The translations under genes and the position numbers were made by a program. The notes below the pieces were generated by a model. That model was given only the letters and a program-made list of their open reading frames with translations, was not told where the DNA came from and did not search any database. From positions 1 to 43,972 of the forward strand of contig CAMIXG010000014.1 of assembly GCA_946402705.1 (NCBI GenBank): a stretch of 43,972 nt of DNA, read 5' to 3'. Positions 1 to 8,205 of the stretch are shown here, piece after piece; within the stretch, counting starts at the first letter, position 1; each line of letters opens with the position of its first letter. The DNA is from an uncultured Tissierellia bacterium. Lineage in GTDB: Bacteria; Bacillota; Clostridia; Tissierellales; Tissierellaceae.

Positions 1-257
1 AATGTTACGAAATATTAACAAAAAAATGCTCAAAAAGAGATACTAGAAAAGTATACTTAAGTCTATCCTTTGACTTTACTAGTTTTAACTAAAAAACTAC
101 CATTTTTTTCTATGGATATAATTTACAGAAAATAATATGGACTAATCTTGTCATGATTGAGGCATTTTTATCCCCATGCTAATATGTGTTTACAAAGAAA
201 AACACCTCACAAAAATTAAGTGAGAGATAAATACTATTAGAGAAAAGGAGAATTGAA
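1..257. other. Upstream region of the ATLF-type protease gene
   Basis: No gene is seen here. A TATAAT hexamer lies at 117-122 without a convincing -35 element, and TTGAGG/TAATAT with a 17-nt spacer lies around 155-185; neither is strong enough to call a promoter. A short hairpin (CTCAC at 206-210 with GTGAG at 220-224) sits in the probable leader. The ribosome binding site AAAGGAG is just before the ATG at 258. Confidence 0.4.
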
Positions 258-1196
258 ATGCTAAATAAAATACAAAAACAAATTATAATAATAGCTATGA
301 TAATAGCAAGTATACTAATAATAAAAGGTGACAATGTATTTGCAGCAGATTTTAATTCTAACCTTACAAATATAAAATCAAAAGTAACTCCAGAAAAAGA
401 AGTAGAATTTATAAACAACGATAAAGCATACTTAAACTCTAAACCATCCTCAAGTGATTTAGAAAAAGAAATAAAAGAACTAGAAACAGAATTAGGAAAT
501 GTTAAAAATGATTACATAACAACTAGTAACAATGTAAAAATCTATACAGGAAATGCAGCTTTAAAAAACAGCGCACTTAGAACAGCAATAGTAAATAGAA
601 AAGATTTAATAAAAAGTGGAGCAGCTTTTAAATATGATGACCAATCAAAATACACTCTAGAAAGAGACTATGATAAAGAACAAAAAGTAAGAAAAACATT
701 TACACAAGAACAAATGGATAATTCACTAGTATCAGTAAAAGAAGTAATAGAAAACCTAGATATGGATATGAGTTTCTTAAAAGATACAACATTTGTACTA
801 TCACCATATTCAATAGATGGAATAAATGGATACACACTAACAAGACCAAACGGAACAAGTGCAGTAGTAATCTCAAATCAAAATATGATGGCACCAGGAG
901 CATTTATCCAAAAGAGTATAAAGTCTACAACATTACATGAAATAGGCCATGTATTCTATAACAAAAAACAAGTAGCTCTAAAAGAAAACAATATAAAGAT
1001 AGAATCAGATGCAACAATAAGAGCAGAAAATGTAAGTGGATGGAAGACATCACAAACAGAAAACTTTGCAGAAGACTTTAGAATATTTGCATCAAGCAAA
1101 TTAGGAAACAAATCATTTGAACCAATGAAAAAGAAAACAGAAATAGAAACAAACCACCAAGAATTTGCAAAAGCAATAGAAAAAGTAGCTAAATAA
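258..1196 (+). CDS. Secreted ATLF-like zinc metalloprotease
   Basis: A 312-residue exported protein. The N-terminus is a signal peptide (two Lys, a long Ile-rich hydrophobic stretch, probable cleavage after VFA near residue 30). Residues about 45-90 are highly charged and probably helical. The C-terminal half carries the gluzincin signature HEIGH at residues 227-231 and a downstream NFAEDF motif whose Glu272 would be the third zinc ligand. This HExxH plus (F)AE arrangement is that of the anthrax-lethal-factor-like (ATLF) domain, which also includes the clostridial Pro-Pro endopeptidases. The substrate cannot be read from sequence; a cell-surface or host protein is plausible for a secreted enzyme. 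No LPXTG motif or membrane anchor is seen. It stands alone, with its own AAAGGAG ribosome binding site. The catalytic-residue reading is strong; the subfamily is inference. Confidence 0.75.
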   Translation: MLNKIQKQIIIIAMIIASILIIKGDNVFAADFNSNLTNIKSKVTPEKEVEFINNDKAYLNSKPSSSDLEKEIKELETELGNVKNDYITTSNNVKIYTGNAALKNSALRTAIVNRKDLIKSGAAFKYDDQSKYTLERDYDKEQKVRKTFTQEQMDNSLVSVKEVIENLDMDMSFLKDTTFVLSPYSIDGINGYTLTRPNGTSAVVISNQNMMAPGAFIQKSIKSTTLHEIGHVFYNKKQVALKENNIKIESDATIRAENVSGWKTSQTENFAEDFRIFASSKLGNKSFEPMKKKTEIETNHQEFAKAIEKVAK

Positions 1197-1636
1197 AAAG
1201 ATCATAAAGTAAAATCATATATATGTATAAAACCTTACACAGTACCAAGCATCAATACAACTGAATAGAGAGGATAAGAAATTATTCTCGTTAATAAAGT
1301 AATACTAGACAAGTCCTATAAGTTTAACAACAAACTTAGAAAGGATTATTTTTTTGTCCTTTTATAGATTTGTTTCTTATAGAATGGAAGGCAAGATAAA
1401 AATTAATATATAGAGAATACTTAGATAGAGCCTGATATAGATGTGAATTCTAAAAAGCTTTTTTTGAGTGGATCTATTTTTCATAAGTGAAAATGTATTT
1501 ATTGGAGTAGTTATATGAAGGATTTGAATTATTATTTGGAATTAATACAAGGGAAGATTGAAAAGTATTCTAAATTAAGAGGGCTATAGGTCTAAAATAA
1601 ACCAAAATTAAAGCACCAGACCTTTAGCCTAGCGCT
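1197..1636. other. Intergenic region with no convincing gene
   Basis: About 440 nt between the protease gene and the fur-type gene. It holds a terminator-like hairpin (1313-1355) and a minus-strand hairpin at the end of the regulator gene (1610-1638). A 24-codon reading frame at 1515-1589 (MKDLNYYLE start) has a GGAG eight nucleotides before its ATG. It is too short and unmatched to any family I can recognise, so it is not called as a gene. Confidence 0.5.
1313..1355 (+). terminator. Probable terminator downstream of the protease gene
   Basis: TCCT and AAGTTT on the left arm pair with AAACTT and AGGA on the right arm across an AACAAC loop, with a small internal loop. ATTTTTTT follows. It lies about 120 nt after the protease stop codon, so the assignment to that gene is inferred. 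Confidence 0.45.
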
Positions 1637-1638
1637 TT
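1610..1638 (-). terminator. Possible terminator of the fur-type gene
   Basis: On the minus strand AAAGCGC pairs with GTGCTTT (one G-U pair) and is followed by AATTTT. The left arm overlaps the stop codon of the regulator gene. The T-tract is interrupted, so the call is moderate. Confidence 0.4.
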
Positions 1639-2050
1639 AGTTTAATTTACTACATTTTGGACACTGTCCCTTTAAAAATATATGTTTTTCCTCAATTTGA
1701 AAATTTTCAAACCCCTTAGGTAATAAATTATTATCTTCATATGGTATATCATATATTTTTTTGCATGATTCACAAATAAAATGTATATGATTTTGCTCTA
1801 CAAGTTCATATCTTTTTTCAAGATTATCAAGATTAAGGACTAATACTAATTCTCTCTCAGAAAAAAGATTCAGAGTATTATATACTGTAGTCTTTGATAA
1901 AGTAGGTATTTCATCAATTAAATGTAGATATATTTCATCTACTGTAGGATGAGATTTATACATTTCTAAATATTTGTAAATCTGAATTCTAGCATAAGAT
2001 GGTTTAATATCATTATTGTTTAAGATCTCTGTTATTGCTTTTGTCTCCAT
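1637..2050 (-). CDS. Fur-family regulator, PerR-like
   Basis: A 137-residue Fur superfamily repressor. The start is ATG at 2050, preceded by GGGGGAG; a longer in-frame start lacks a ribosome binding site. The N-terminal winged helix ends with SKTTVYNTLNLF, the family's DNA-recognition helix. The dimerisation/metal domain has NHIHFICESC and CPKC, giving two CxxC pairs for structural zinc. Regulatory-site residues are mixed: HPT matches the PerR His37 region, the Asp in IYDI matches PerR Asp104, but the position corresponding to PerR Asp85 is Glu (RYEL), as in Fur. It therefore senses either peroxide/iron (PerR) or iron (Fur); PerR is favoured because oxygen-defence genes in this window carry a PerR-type box. 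The gene diverges from hydEGF. Its own promoter overlaps a possible operator, suggesting autoregulation. Confidence 0.8.
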   Translation of the reverse strand: METKAITEILNNNDIKPSYARIQIYKYLEMYKSHPTVDEIYLHLIDEIPTLSKTTVYNTLNLFSERELVLVLNLDNLEKRYELVEQNHIHFICESCKKIYDIPYEDNNLLPKGFENFQIEEKHIFLKGQCPKCSKLN

Positions 2051-2072
2051 ATAAACTCCCCCTAAAATAGTA

Positions 2073-2109
2073 TTATTAAGATTATATATCAAAAGTGTTA
2101 TGATTACAA
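2073..2109 (-). promoter_or_regulatory. Promoter of the PerR-like gene with possible PerR box
   Basis: On the minus strand TTGTAA (2109-2104), a 17-nt spacer and TATAAT (2086-2081) form a good sigma-A promoter. The stretch 2073-2087 matches the PerR box TTATAATnATTATAA at 11 of 14 defined positions and overlaps the -10 element, as expected for autorepression. In DNA this AT-rich an 11/14 match can occur by chance. Confidence 0.5.
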
Positions 2110-2216
2110 ATCTAATTTTGACAATATTGTGGAATTGTTTTTATATAGCCATATATCACCTATTATTAGGAAAAAATTTAAATGAAGATTAGGAAAATAA
2201 ATTAAATTTTAATAGA

Positions 2217-2245
2217 TTGCTTTAAATCTGGCAAACGAGTATGAT
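2217..2245 (+). promoter_or_regulatory. hydEGF promoter
   Basis: TTGCTT at 2217-2222, a 17-nt spacer, then TATGAT at 2240-2245. It lies about 30 nt upstream of the hydE start. A second candidate farther upstream (TTGACA at 2118-2123) has a poor -10; a 10-nt palindrome ACAATATTGT (2121-2130) sits beside it. Confidence 0.6.
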
Positions 2246-2275
2246 AATAATATAACAATGAATGGAGTTGTTAAA

Positions 2276-3325
2276 ATGAAAAAAATATTAGATAAACTTA
2301 GAAGTGGAAAAGACATAAGCAGGGAAGAACTCATATATATTTATAAAAACATTAATGACTCAGATTTAGAAGAACTAATGAATATGGCAAATAAAATACG
2401 ATTAGAGAATTATGGAAATAAGGTCTTTGCAAGAGGGCTAGTAGAAATATCTAGTTTTTGCACAAAAGATTGCAAGTATTGTGGAATAAATATCTTAAAT
2501 AAAGATGCTAAAAGATTTAGGCTATCACTAGAAGATATAATTGACTCTTGTAAAAAAGGATATAGGTTAGGATTTCGAAGTTTTGTTTTGCAGGGTGGGG
2601 AAGACCCATACTTTACAGATGATATGATAATTGAAATAGTTAAGGCTATTAAATCAGAACTTGAAAATGTTGCAGTTACACTTTCAATAGGAGAAAAAAC
2701 TTACGAATCTTATGAAGCGTTTTACAGGGCAGGTGTGGATAGATTTTTGCTTAGACATGAAACTATCAACAAGAAATTATTTGAAGAAATACATGAAACT
2801 GCATCCTATGATAATAGAATAAATGCCTTATATAACTTAAAGGAAATAGGATATGCAGTTGGAGCAGGATTTATGGTAGGAATACCAGGGCAAAGTTATG
2901 AAGATTTGGCAGATGATATATTATTTTTAAAAAAGCTAAATCCTGAAATGGTAGGACTAGGGCCATTTTTACCCCATAAGGAAACTGTTTATAAAAGTGA
3001 AGAAAAGGGCAATTTAAGAGAGACTCTAATATCATTAGCCCTGGTTAGAATTTTAATACCAGATGTTTTACTACCAGCTACAACAGCCCTATCTACTTTA
3101 GATAAAAATGGTAGAAAACTAGGATTCGATGCAGGAGCAAATGTCATAATGCCTAATTTATCACCAAAAGATAATATTGAAAAATATAGTCTATATAATG
3201 ATAAGTTAAATACAGGTATAGAATCGGCAGATAATATACAGGCTATAGAGAATAGTATGGAAGCAATGGGTTATGTTATATCTAAGGAGCGGGGAGATAA
3301 TATAAGGAGGAAGATATGTTTATAA
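2276..3325 (+). CDS. hydE: [FeFe]-hydrogenase maturase HydE (radical SAM)
   Basis: A 349-residue radical-SAM enzyme that acts in building the 2Fe subcluster of the [FeFe]-hydrogenase H-cluster. The CxxxCxxC motif for the SAM-binding 4Fe-4S cluster is Cys62, Cys66 and Cys69 (CTKDCKYCG), followed by a GGEDP segment typical of SAM binding. Length and motif position agree with characterised HydE proteins. The start is placed at ATG 2276 because a GGAG lies eight nucleotides before it; an upstream in-frame ATG at 2258 has no such site. It is the first gene of hydE-hydG-hydF and overlaps hydG by 10 nt. No hydrogenase structural gene is in the window. Confidence 0.93.
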   Translation: MKKILDKLRSGKDISREELIYIYKNINDSDLEELMNMANKIRLENYGNKVFARGLVEISSFCTKDCKYCGINILNKDAKRFRLSLEDIIDSCKKGYRLGFRSFVLQGGEDPYFTDDMIIEIVKAIKSELENVAVTLSIGEKTYESYEAFYRAGVDRFLLRHETINKKLFEEIHETASYDNRINALYNLKEIGYAVGAGFMVGIPGQSYEDLADDILFLKKLNPEMVGLGPFLPHKETVYKSEEKGNLRETLISLALVRILIPDVLLPATTALSTLDKNGRKLGFDAGANVIMPNLSPKDNIEKYSLYNDKLNTGIESADNIQAIENSMEAMGYVISKERGDNIRRKICL

Positions 3326-4674
3326 AAGATGAGTATATAAAATCGATTTTAAGTAGCACTAAATCAGCTGATGAATCAGAAATAGAGTCAATATTTGAAA
3401 AAGCTAGAAAGATGGAAAGGCTTAGTATGGAAGAAATAGGGGTCCTTTTAAATCTAGAAGATGAAAAATATATTAAGGAAATGTATAAGATAGCAGGGAA
3501 GATAAAGGACGATATCTATGGTAAAAGAGTTGTAATGTTTGCTCCTCTTTATGTAAGTGACTACTGTATTAATTCTTGTGTTTATTGTGGCTATAAGTGC
3601 CAGAATAACTTTGATAGAAGTAAACTATCAGATGAAGATATAGTTGGAGAGGTAACAGAGCTTTTAAAGATGGGACATAAGAGAATTGCCTTTGAAGCTG
3701 GGGAAGATGATAAAAATTGTGATATAGATTATATAGTCCATGCCATTAAGAAAATCTATGAGGTAGATTATAATGGGGAAAAGATCAGAAGAATTAATGT
3801 AAATATAGCATCTACTACAGTTGATAACTTTAAGAAGTTAAAATTAGCAGATATAGGAACCTATATATTATTTCAAGAAACATATAATAGGGAAAAGTAT
3901 GAAGAGGTGCATCCAAGTGGACCAAAAAGTTCTTATGAGTATCACCTAACAGCTTTTGATAGGGCTATGGAAGCAGGCATAGATGATGTTGGGGCAGGGA
4001 TATTATTAGGACTTTACAATTATAAATACGAAGTGCTAGGACTAATAGAGCATAATAATCACTTGGAAGAAGATTATGGAGTAGGTTTTCACACAGTGTC
4101 ACTGCCTAGAATAAAAGATGCTGTAGGAACAGATAAATCTATATTCAAAGATATTGTTACAGATGAGGAGTTTAAGAAAATAGTGGCTATAATTAGAATA
4201 GCACTACCTTTTACTGGAATAATAATTTCAACTAGAGAAGACATAGAAATGAGAGAAGAAATAATAGATTATGGTGTATCACAATTAAGTGCAGGATCAT
4301 CAACAGAAGTTGGAGGTTATAAAAAACATAATAAGGAAACTCAATTTAAAATTTCAGACTCTAGAGAGATGAAGGATGTTGTTTTAGATCTTATAAATAC
4401 TGGATATATTCCGTCTTTTTGTACAGCTTGTTATAGGATGGGAAGAACAGGAGAAGAATTTATGGATATAGTAAACCATAAAAATATAAAAAATATATGT
4501 ACTCCCAATGCCTTTTTAACCCTATATGAATATAGTTTAGATCATATGGATATAGATACTCAAATCAAGGTGAAGGAGATAATTGTTAGAGAATCTAAAG
4601 ATTTATCAAATAGGGAAGATTTTTTAGGGAAAATTAAAGAATTGGAAACTGGAGTTAGGGATTTATATTACTAA
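3316..4674 (+). CDS. hydG: [FeFe]-hydrogenase maturase HydG (tyrosine lyase)
   Basis: A 452-residue radical-SAM tyrosine lyase that makes the CO and CN ligands of the H-cluster. The N-terminal SAM cluster motif is Cys84, Cys88 and Cys91 (CINSCVYCG). The HydG-specific C-terminal motif CX2CX22C is present exactly: Cys369, Cys372 and Cys395, which bind the auxiliary cluster. That motif separates HydG from the related thiazole enzyme ThiH. The start follows TAAGGAGG and overlaps the end of hydE, indicating translational coupling. The next gene, hydF, starts 15 nt after the stop codon. Confidence 0.95.
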   Translation: MFIKDEYIKSILSSTKSADESEIESIFEKARKMERLSMEEIGVLLNLEDEKYIKEMYKIAGKIKDDIYGKRVVMFAPLYVSDYCINSCVYCGYKCQNNFDRSKLSDEDIVGEVTELLKMGHKRIAFEAGEDDKNCDIDYIVHAIKKIYEVDYNGEKIRRINVNIASTTVDNFKKLKLADIGTYILFQETYNREKYEEVHPSGPKSSYEYHLTAFDRAMEAGIDDVGAGILLGLYNYKYEVLGLIEHNNHLEEDYGVGFHTVSLPRIKDAVGTDKSIFKDIVTDEEFKKIVAIIRIALPFTGIIISTREDIEMREEIIDYGVSQLSAGSSTEVGGYKKHNKETQFKISDSREMKDVVLDLINTGYIPSFCTACYRMGRTGEEFMDIVNHKNIKNICTPNAFLTLYEYSLDHMDIDTQIKVKEIIVRESKDLSNREDFLGKIKELETGVRDLYY

Positions 4675-4689
4675 TTTTAAGGAGGAAGT

Positions 4690-5880
4690 ATGAATAAAAC
4701 GCCTAAGAGTAGTAGATTTCATATAGGGATATATGGAGATACAAATGTTGGAAAATCTTCGCTAATAAATACAATATTTGATAGGGAAATTTCTATTGTG
4801 TCAGATGAGAGCGGAACAACTACAGACCCAGTTTATAAAAATATAGAGATAGATAATTTAGGACCACTTACAATAATAGATACAGCAGGATTAAATGATA
4901 AGACAGTTTTAGGAGAAATTAGAGTAAACAAGACCTATGAAACCTTGAATGAAGTGGATTTTGCAATTTATGTTTTGGATACTAGCAGAGGACTAAATAA
5001 TTTTAATGAATTAAAGAGTATATTAAGCAAAAAAAAGATACCCTATATAGTGCTGGTAAATAAGTGTGATGAGTTATCTAAAGAGGAAAAAACATTTATT
5101 GAAGGCAGGTTATTGGAAGAAAAAATAGATTATATCTTTGTATCGACCTTGACTAAAAGTGGTATAGACAAGTTAATAGAATACTTGAGAAATAATATTA
5201 AATATAAGAATGAAAACTTATTTAATAAGATAATAGATAAAAAGAAGCATATATTACTAGTAGTATCCATAGATAGTGAATATCCAGATGGGAGACTAAT
5301 ATTACCACAATCTCAAGCCATAAGAGATGCTTTGGGTAATAATAACTTTGTATCTATAGTGCAAGATAAGGAGTTAGAAGAGTTTCTAAATCTGGTTGGC
5401 AAGGTGGATTTAATAGTAGTGGACTCGAAGATATTCAAGGATGTAAAAGATAAGGTTGGAGAAATTCCAATGACAAGCTTTTCAATTTTGATGGCTAATC
5501 ATAAGGGAGATATAGACTCTTTTTTAAAGGGCATAACTGCCATGGAAAAGCTTAAAGATGAGGAAAATGTAAAAATCCTAATTTATGAAAGCTGTAATCA
5601 TACTGCCAATCATGAAGATATTGGAAGAGTGAAGATACCAAATCTTTTGAAAAGGTACTTTACAGCTCCAGTGGAGATAGATTTTGCTTTTAGCAAGGAT
5701 TTTTCTAGGTTTGAAAATTATGATTTGATAATACATTGTGGCGCCTGTATGGAAACTAGGACAGCAGTTATCAATAAAATTAAATTATGCGAAGAAAAAG
5801 GTATTCCAATAATAAATTATGGGATAATTCTTGCTTATTTTGCTCAAATATTGGATAAGTCAGTGGAAGTATTTAAATAG
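4690..5880 (+). CDS. hydF: [FeFe]-hydrogenase maturation GTPase HydF
   Basis: A 396-residue scaffold GTPase that carries the H-cluster precursor and delivers it to apo-hydrogenase. The N-terminal G domain has Walker A GDTNVGKS (residues 16-23), DTAG as G3 and NKCD as G4. The C-terminal cluster domain has the HydF ligands in order: Cys302 and His304 (CNH), then His349, Cys350 and Cys353 (HCGAC). All are at the usual places for a protein of about 400 residues. A TAAGGAGG ribosome binding site precedes the ATG. It is the last gene of the hyd operon and is followed directly by a strong hairpin. Confidence 0.95.
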   Translation: MNKTPKSSRFHIGIYGDTNVGKSSLINTIFDREISIVSDESGTTTDPVYKNIEIDNLGPLTIIDTAGLNDKTVLGEIRVNKTYETLNEVDFAIYVLDTSRGLNNFNELKSILSKKKIPYIVLVNKCDELSKEEKTFIEGRLLEEKIDYIFVSTLTKSGIDKLIEYLRNNIKYKNENLFNKIIDKKKHILLVVSIDSEYPDGRLILPQSQAIRDALGNNNFVSIVQDKELEEFLNLVGKVDLIVVDSKIFKDVKDKVGEIPMTSFSILMANHKGDIDSFLKGITAMEKLKDEENVKILIYESCNHTANHEDIGRVKIPNLLKRYFTAPVEIDFAFSKDFSRFENYDLIIHCGACMETRTAVINKIKLCEEKGIPIINYGIILAYFAQILDKSVEVFK

Positions 5881-5881
5881 G

Positions 5882-5906
5882 AAAACCTCTCATATGAGAG
5901 GTTTTT
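5882..5906. terminator. Bidirectional terminator, hydF / transglycosylase
   Basis: A perfect 24-nt palindrome with a CCTCTC/GAGAGG core, flanked by A-runs on the left and T-runs on the right. It can therefore stop transcription from both convergent genes. It overlaps the stop codon of the minus-strand gene. Confidence 0.85.
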
Positions 5907-6483
5907 AATATTTGGAATTAATCCAATTTAAATTATTGTTATATATATTAATAAATTTAGTAGCTTCTCCAGTTCTTCTAAAACCACCTTCACCCTTATT
6001 AAAGGCACTAAGCACTGCTCTATCTAGCTTATCTCCTGTTAGACCTTCACTTTCAAAAGTTCTATATAGGTCTGAGATTAAGGTAGTACCCCATTTTATA
6101 TTTATATAGGGATCTAGTGGTGCTGGTGCAGTATTGTGGCGACTAGCAAGTTTGTTGTGGTGCATTTCGTGTATTTGGAAATATCCATATGTATTACCAG
6201 ACACATTTTTTTCATTAAAGCCACTTTCTAACCTAATTATAGCTAGAGCTTTTTTAAAATCAATATTTTTAGCTTCACATTGATTATATAAAAAATCTTG
6301 ATGTGCTATGGGCATAGGTATTTTTTCATTAAGTAGCACTTCTCGTCCTAACTTTTTCTTTTCAGGTACTCTTACTTCCTCTGAACTAGGGTTGTCATCT
6401 ACTTTACTTGCATATACTGGTGAAGCAAAAACTAGTGATATGGCAAGAAGTATAAATGCAAACAACTTGGTCTTTGATTTCAT
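5905..6483 (-). CDS. Secreted lytic transglycosylase (SLT domain)
   Basis: A 192-residue exported cell-wall hydrolase. The signal peptide (KSKTK then a hydrophobic core, cleavage after VYA) is followed by a short charged, Pro-rich linker to about residue 60. The lysozyme-like SLT domain follows, with the catalytic Glu in IRLESGFNE and the family signature GYFQI, ending in a LSAFNKGEG segment. It should cleave peptidoglycan glycan strands outside the membrane. The start is taken as the second ATG (6483) because GGGAG is six nucleotides from it and touches the first ATG at 6489. A perfect WalR-type box lies just upstream, which fits control by the cell-wall two-component system. Confidence 0.85.
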   Translation of the reverse strand: MKSKTKLFAFILLAISLVFASPVYASKVDDNPSSEEVRVPEKKKLGREVLLNEKIPMPIAHQDFLYNQCEAKNIDFKKALAIIRLESGFNEKNVSGNTYGYFQIHEMHHNKLASRHNTAPAPLDPYINIKWGTTLISDLYRTFESEGLTGDKLDRAVLSAFNKGEGGFRRTGEATKFINIYNNNLNWINSKY

Positions 6484-6506
6484 AAACATCTCCCTTTAAA
6501 TAATAA

Positions 6507-6562
6507 GTTACAAATAAGTTACAAATTTAGTTTAGGATATCAGACTTAATATGATATGACAA
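6507..6562 (-). promoter_or_regulatory. WalR-type box and promoter of the transglycosylase gene
   Basis: Read on the minus strand, TGTAAC (6523-6518), five nucleotides and TGTAAC (6512-6507) match the WalR/YycF consensus TGTWAH-N5-TGTWAH at every defined position. Farther upstream TTGTCA (6562-6557), a 17-nt spacer and TATCCT (6539-6534) form a plausible promoter. The box would then lie just downstream of the start site, a repressing position. Alternatively TATTAT right after the box could be the -10 of an activated promoter, but that would leave almost no leader. Confidence 0.6.
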
Positions 6563-6643
6563 GTAAAAACTTAAGAAAAATTTAAGATTTACATAGGGAA
6601 AATTTAAAAAAATCGGATATAATAGCAGTATAAGGAGGTAAAC

Positions 6644-7375
6644 ATGATAGAGAAAAACTATAAGGATGATTTATTATATTTTACAATAAAAGGCTTTGGA
6701 AATGGAAAATTAAGCCATTTGTTTTCGACTAGAGTAGGATGGAATCAGGATGATATTTTTGCTGGTGTTGAAAAAATATTTAGTGTAGGAAATGACAAAA
6801 TATACAGAGGAACACAGGTGCACAAGGATAATATAGTTGTAATAAGAGATGGAGACAATAATGAAATTTATAAAAATATGGAATTTGATGGACTAATAAC
6901 AAATACAAGAGGGGTTGCACTTTTAACCTATCATGCAGATTGTACTCCAATATATTTCTATGATGTAAAAAAAGAAGTTATAGGTATGGTTCATTCAGGG
7001 TGGAGGGGAACGCTTCTAAACATAGCAGAAAAAATGATCTTAAAAATGGAGTCAGAGTTTTCTTCTAATATAGAAGATATCCAAGTTGCCATAGGACCTG
7101 CCATATGTGTTGATTGTTATGAAGTGCAGGCAGATGTATATGATTTATTTTTAAAGAAATATGATTATAAAAATATAATAAAAACAGAAAAGGGTATAGT
7201 AAAGTTAGATGTACCCTATATAAATAAAATGCATATACTAAATACTGGGATAAGAGAAGAAAATTTATTTTTAGCAGATGTATGTACCAGCTGTAATACT
7301 AGGGAACTTTATTCTTATAGGAAAGAACGATCAAAAGGTAGAATGATTGCAGGAATTATATTAAATGAGGGGTGA
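6644..7375 (+). CDS. pgeF: Peptidoglycan editing factor PgeF / purine nucleoside phosphorylase (YfiH/YlmD family)
   Basis: A 243-residue multicopper-oxidase-fold (DUF152/LACC1) protein. The zinc-site residues are His60 (TQVHKD), Cys100 (HADCTP) and His117 (VHSGWRG); the C-terminal motif CTSCNTRELYSYR is also typical. In bacteria the family is described as removing misincorporated L-Ser from UDP-MurNAc peptides and as a cytoplasmic purine nucleoside phosphorylase/adenosine deaminase. TAAGGAGG precedes the ATG, and a TATAAT at 6618-6623 is a likely -10 element. It leads an operon with the DUF975 gene (start only 4 nt after this gene's stop) and a GNAT gene. Confidence 0.85.
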   Translation: MIEKNYKDDLLYFTIKGFGNGKLSHLFSTRVGWNQDDIFAGVEKIFSVGNDKIYRGTQVHKDNIVVIRDGDNNEIYKNMEFDGLITNTRGVALLTYHADCTPIYFYDVKKEVIGMVHSGWRGTLLNIAEKMILKMESEFSSNIEDIQVAIGPAICVDCYEVQADVYDLFLKKYDYKNIIKTEKGIVKLDVPYINKMHILNTGIREENLFLADVCTSCNTRELYSYRKERSKGRMIAGIILNEG

Positions 7376-7379
7376 TTTT

Positions 7380-8192
7380 ATGTGGACTAGAGCAGAACTT
7401 AAAACAGAAGCAAAGGGATTTTTAAGGAAACATTATTGGAAGGCATTTATTGTATGTTTGATACTAGGTTTATTAACAGGTGGAAATGGTGGTAAGAGCA
7501 CTGAAGTTGAGCAAGAGAATCCTAATAAGCTTCCAGCTCAAGTAGAAATTCAGGAAGCCTATGAAGATATGTTACCAGATGGAGCTATAGGAGACACTAT
7601 AGATGATGCAGTTACAGCAGCTGGACCTAGAATATTTGGTATATCTTTGATACCAACATTTGTTTTAGGATTTACAGCACTTGCCATGGTAGTTGGATTT
7701 TTAATAACAATCTTGTTTACCAATGTAATAGAAATAGGAGCAAGTAAATTTTTCCTAGACGGATTTAAGGGTGATGTAAGAATAGGAAATATGTTTAGTA
7801 TTTTTAGTCAAAGAAATTACTCTAATATGGTATTAACACAGCTTAAAAGACAAGTATTCACTTTTCTATGGACTCTATTATTAATAATACCAGGAATAAT
7901 AAAAACTTTTGAATACTCAATGATACCATTTATCTTGGCAGATGAACCAGACTTAACTAGTTCAGAAGTATTTGAAAGAAGTAAGGCCTTAACAAAGGGA
8001 AATAAATTCTCTATATTTGTATTAGAACTTTCATTTTTAGGCTGGTATATATTGGGAACTTTAGCATTTATGGTTGGAAGACTTTTTGTACATCCATATA
8101 GATATGCTACTTTTGCAAAATTATATGAAAGACTAAAAGTAGAAAAAGGATTTGCTAAACCTGAAGTATTAAATGCATCAGAAGTATTATAA
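7380..8192 (+). CDS. DUF975 family membrane protein
   Basis: A 270-residue integral membrane protein. The opening MWTRAELK...AK followed by a Trp-Lys-Ala-Phe segment before the first hydrophobic helix is the hallmark of DUF975. Hydrophobic segments lie near residues 25-35, 85-115, 150-180 and 205-235, separated by a polar, Glu/Asp-rich loop (residues about 37-75). The function of the family is not established. The ATG at 7380 is chosen because GAGGGG is nine nucleotides before it; an upstream in-frame ATG at 7365 lies inside pgeF with no good site. It sits between pgeF and a GNAT gene in one transcription unit. Confidence 0.75.
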   Translation: MWTRAELKTEAKGFLRKHYWKAFIVCLILGLLTGGNGGKSTEVEQENPNKLPAQVEIQEAYEDMLPDGAIGDTIDDAVTAAGPRIFGISLIPTFVLGFTALAMVVGFLITILFTNVIEIGASKFFLDGFKGDVRIGNMFSIFSQRNYSNMVLTQLKRQVFTFLWTLLLIIPGIIKTFEYSMIPFILADEPDLTSSEVFERSKALTKGNKFSIFVLELSFLGWYILGTLAFMVGRLFVHPYRYATFAKLYERLKVEKGFAKPEVLNASEVL

Positions 8193-8205
8193 TTTGGAGG
8201 AAGAT

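Noticed and set aside
1515..1589. 24-codon frame with a GGAG before the ATG
   Set aside because: Too short, no family match and no conserved context; kept only as a note in the intergenic entry.
2118..2150. Second promoter for hydE starting with TTGACA
   Set aside because: The -35 is perfect, but at 17-18 nt spacing the -10 matches only 3-4 of 6; the promoter at 2217-2245 is better placed.
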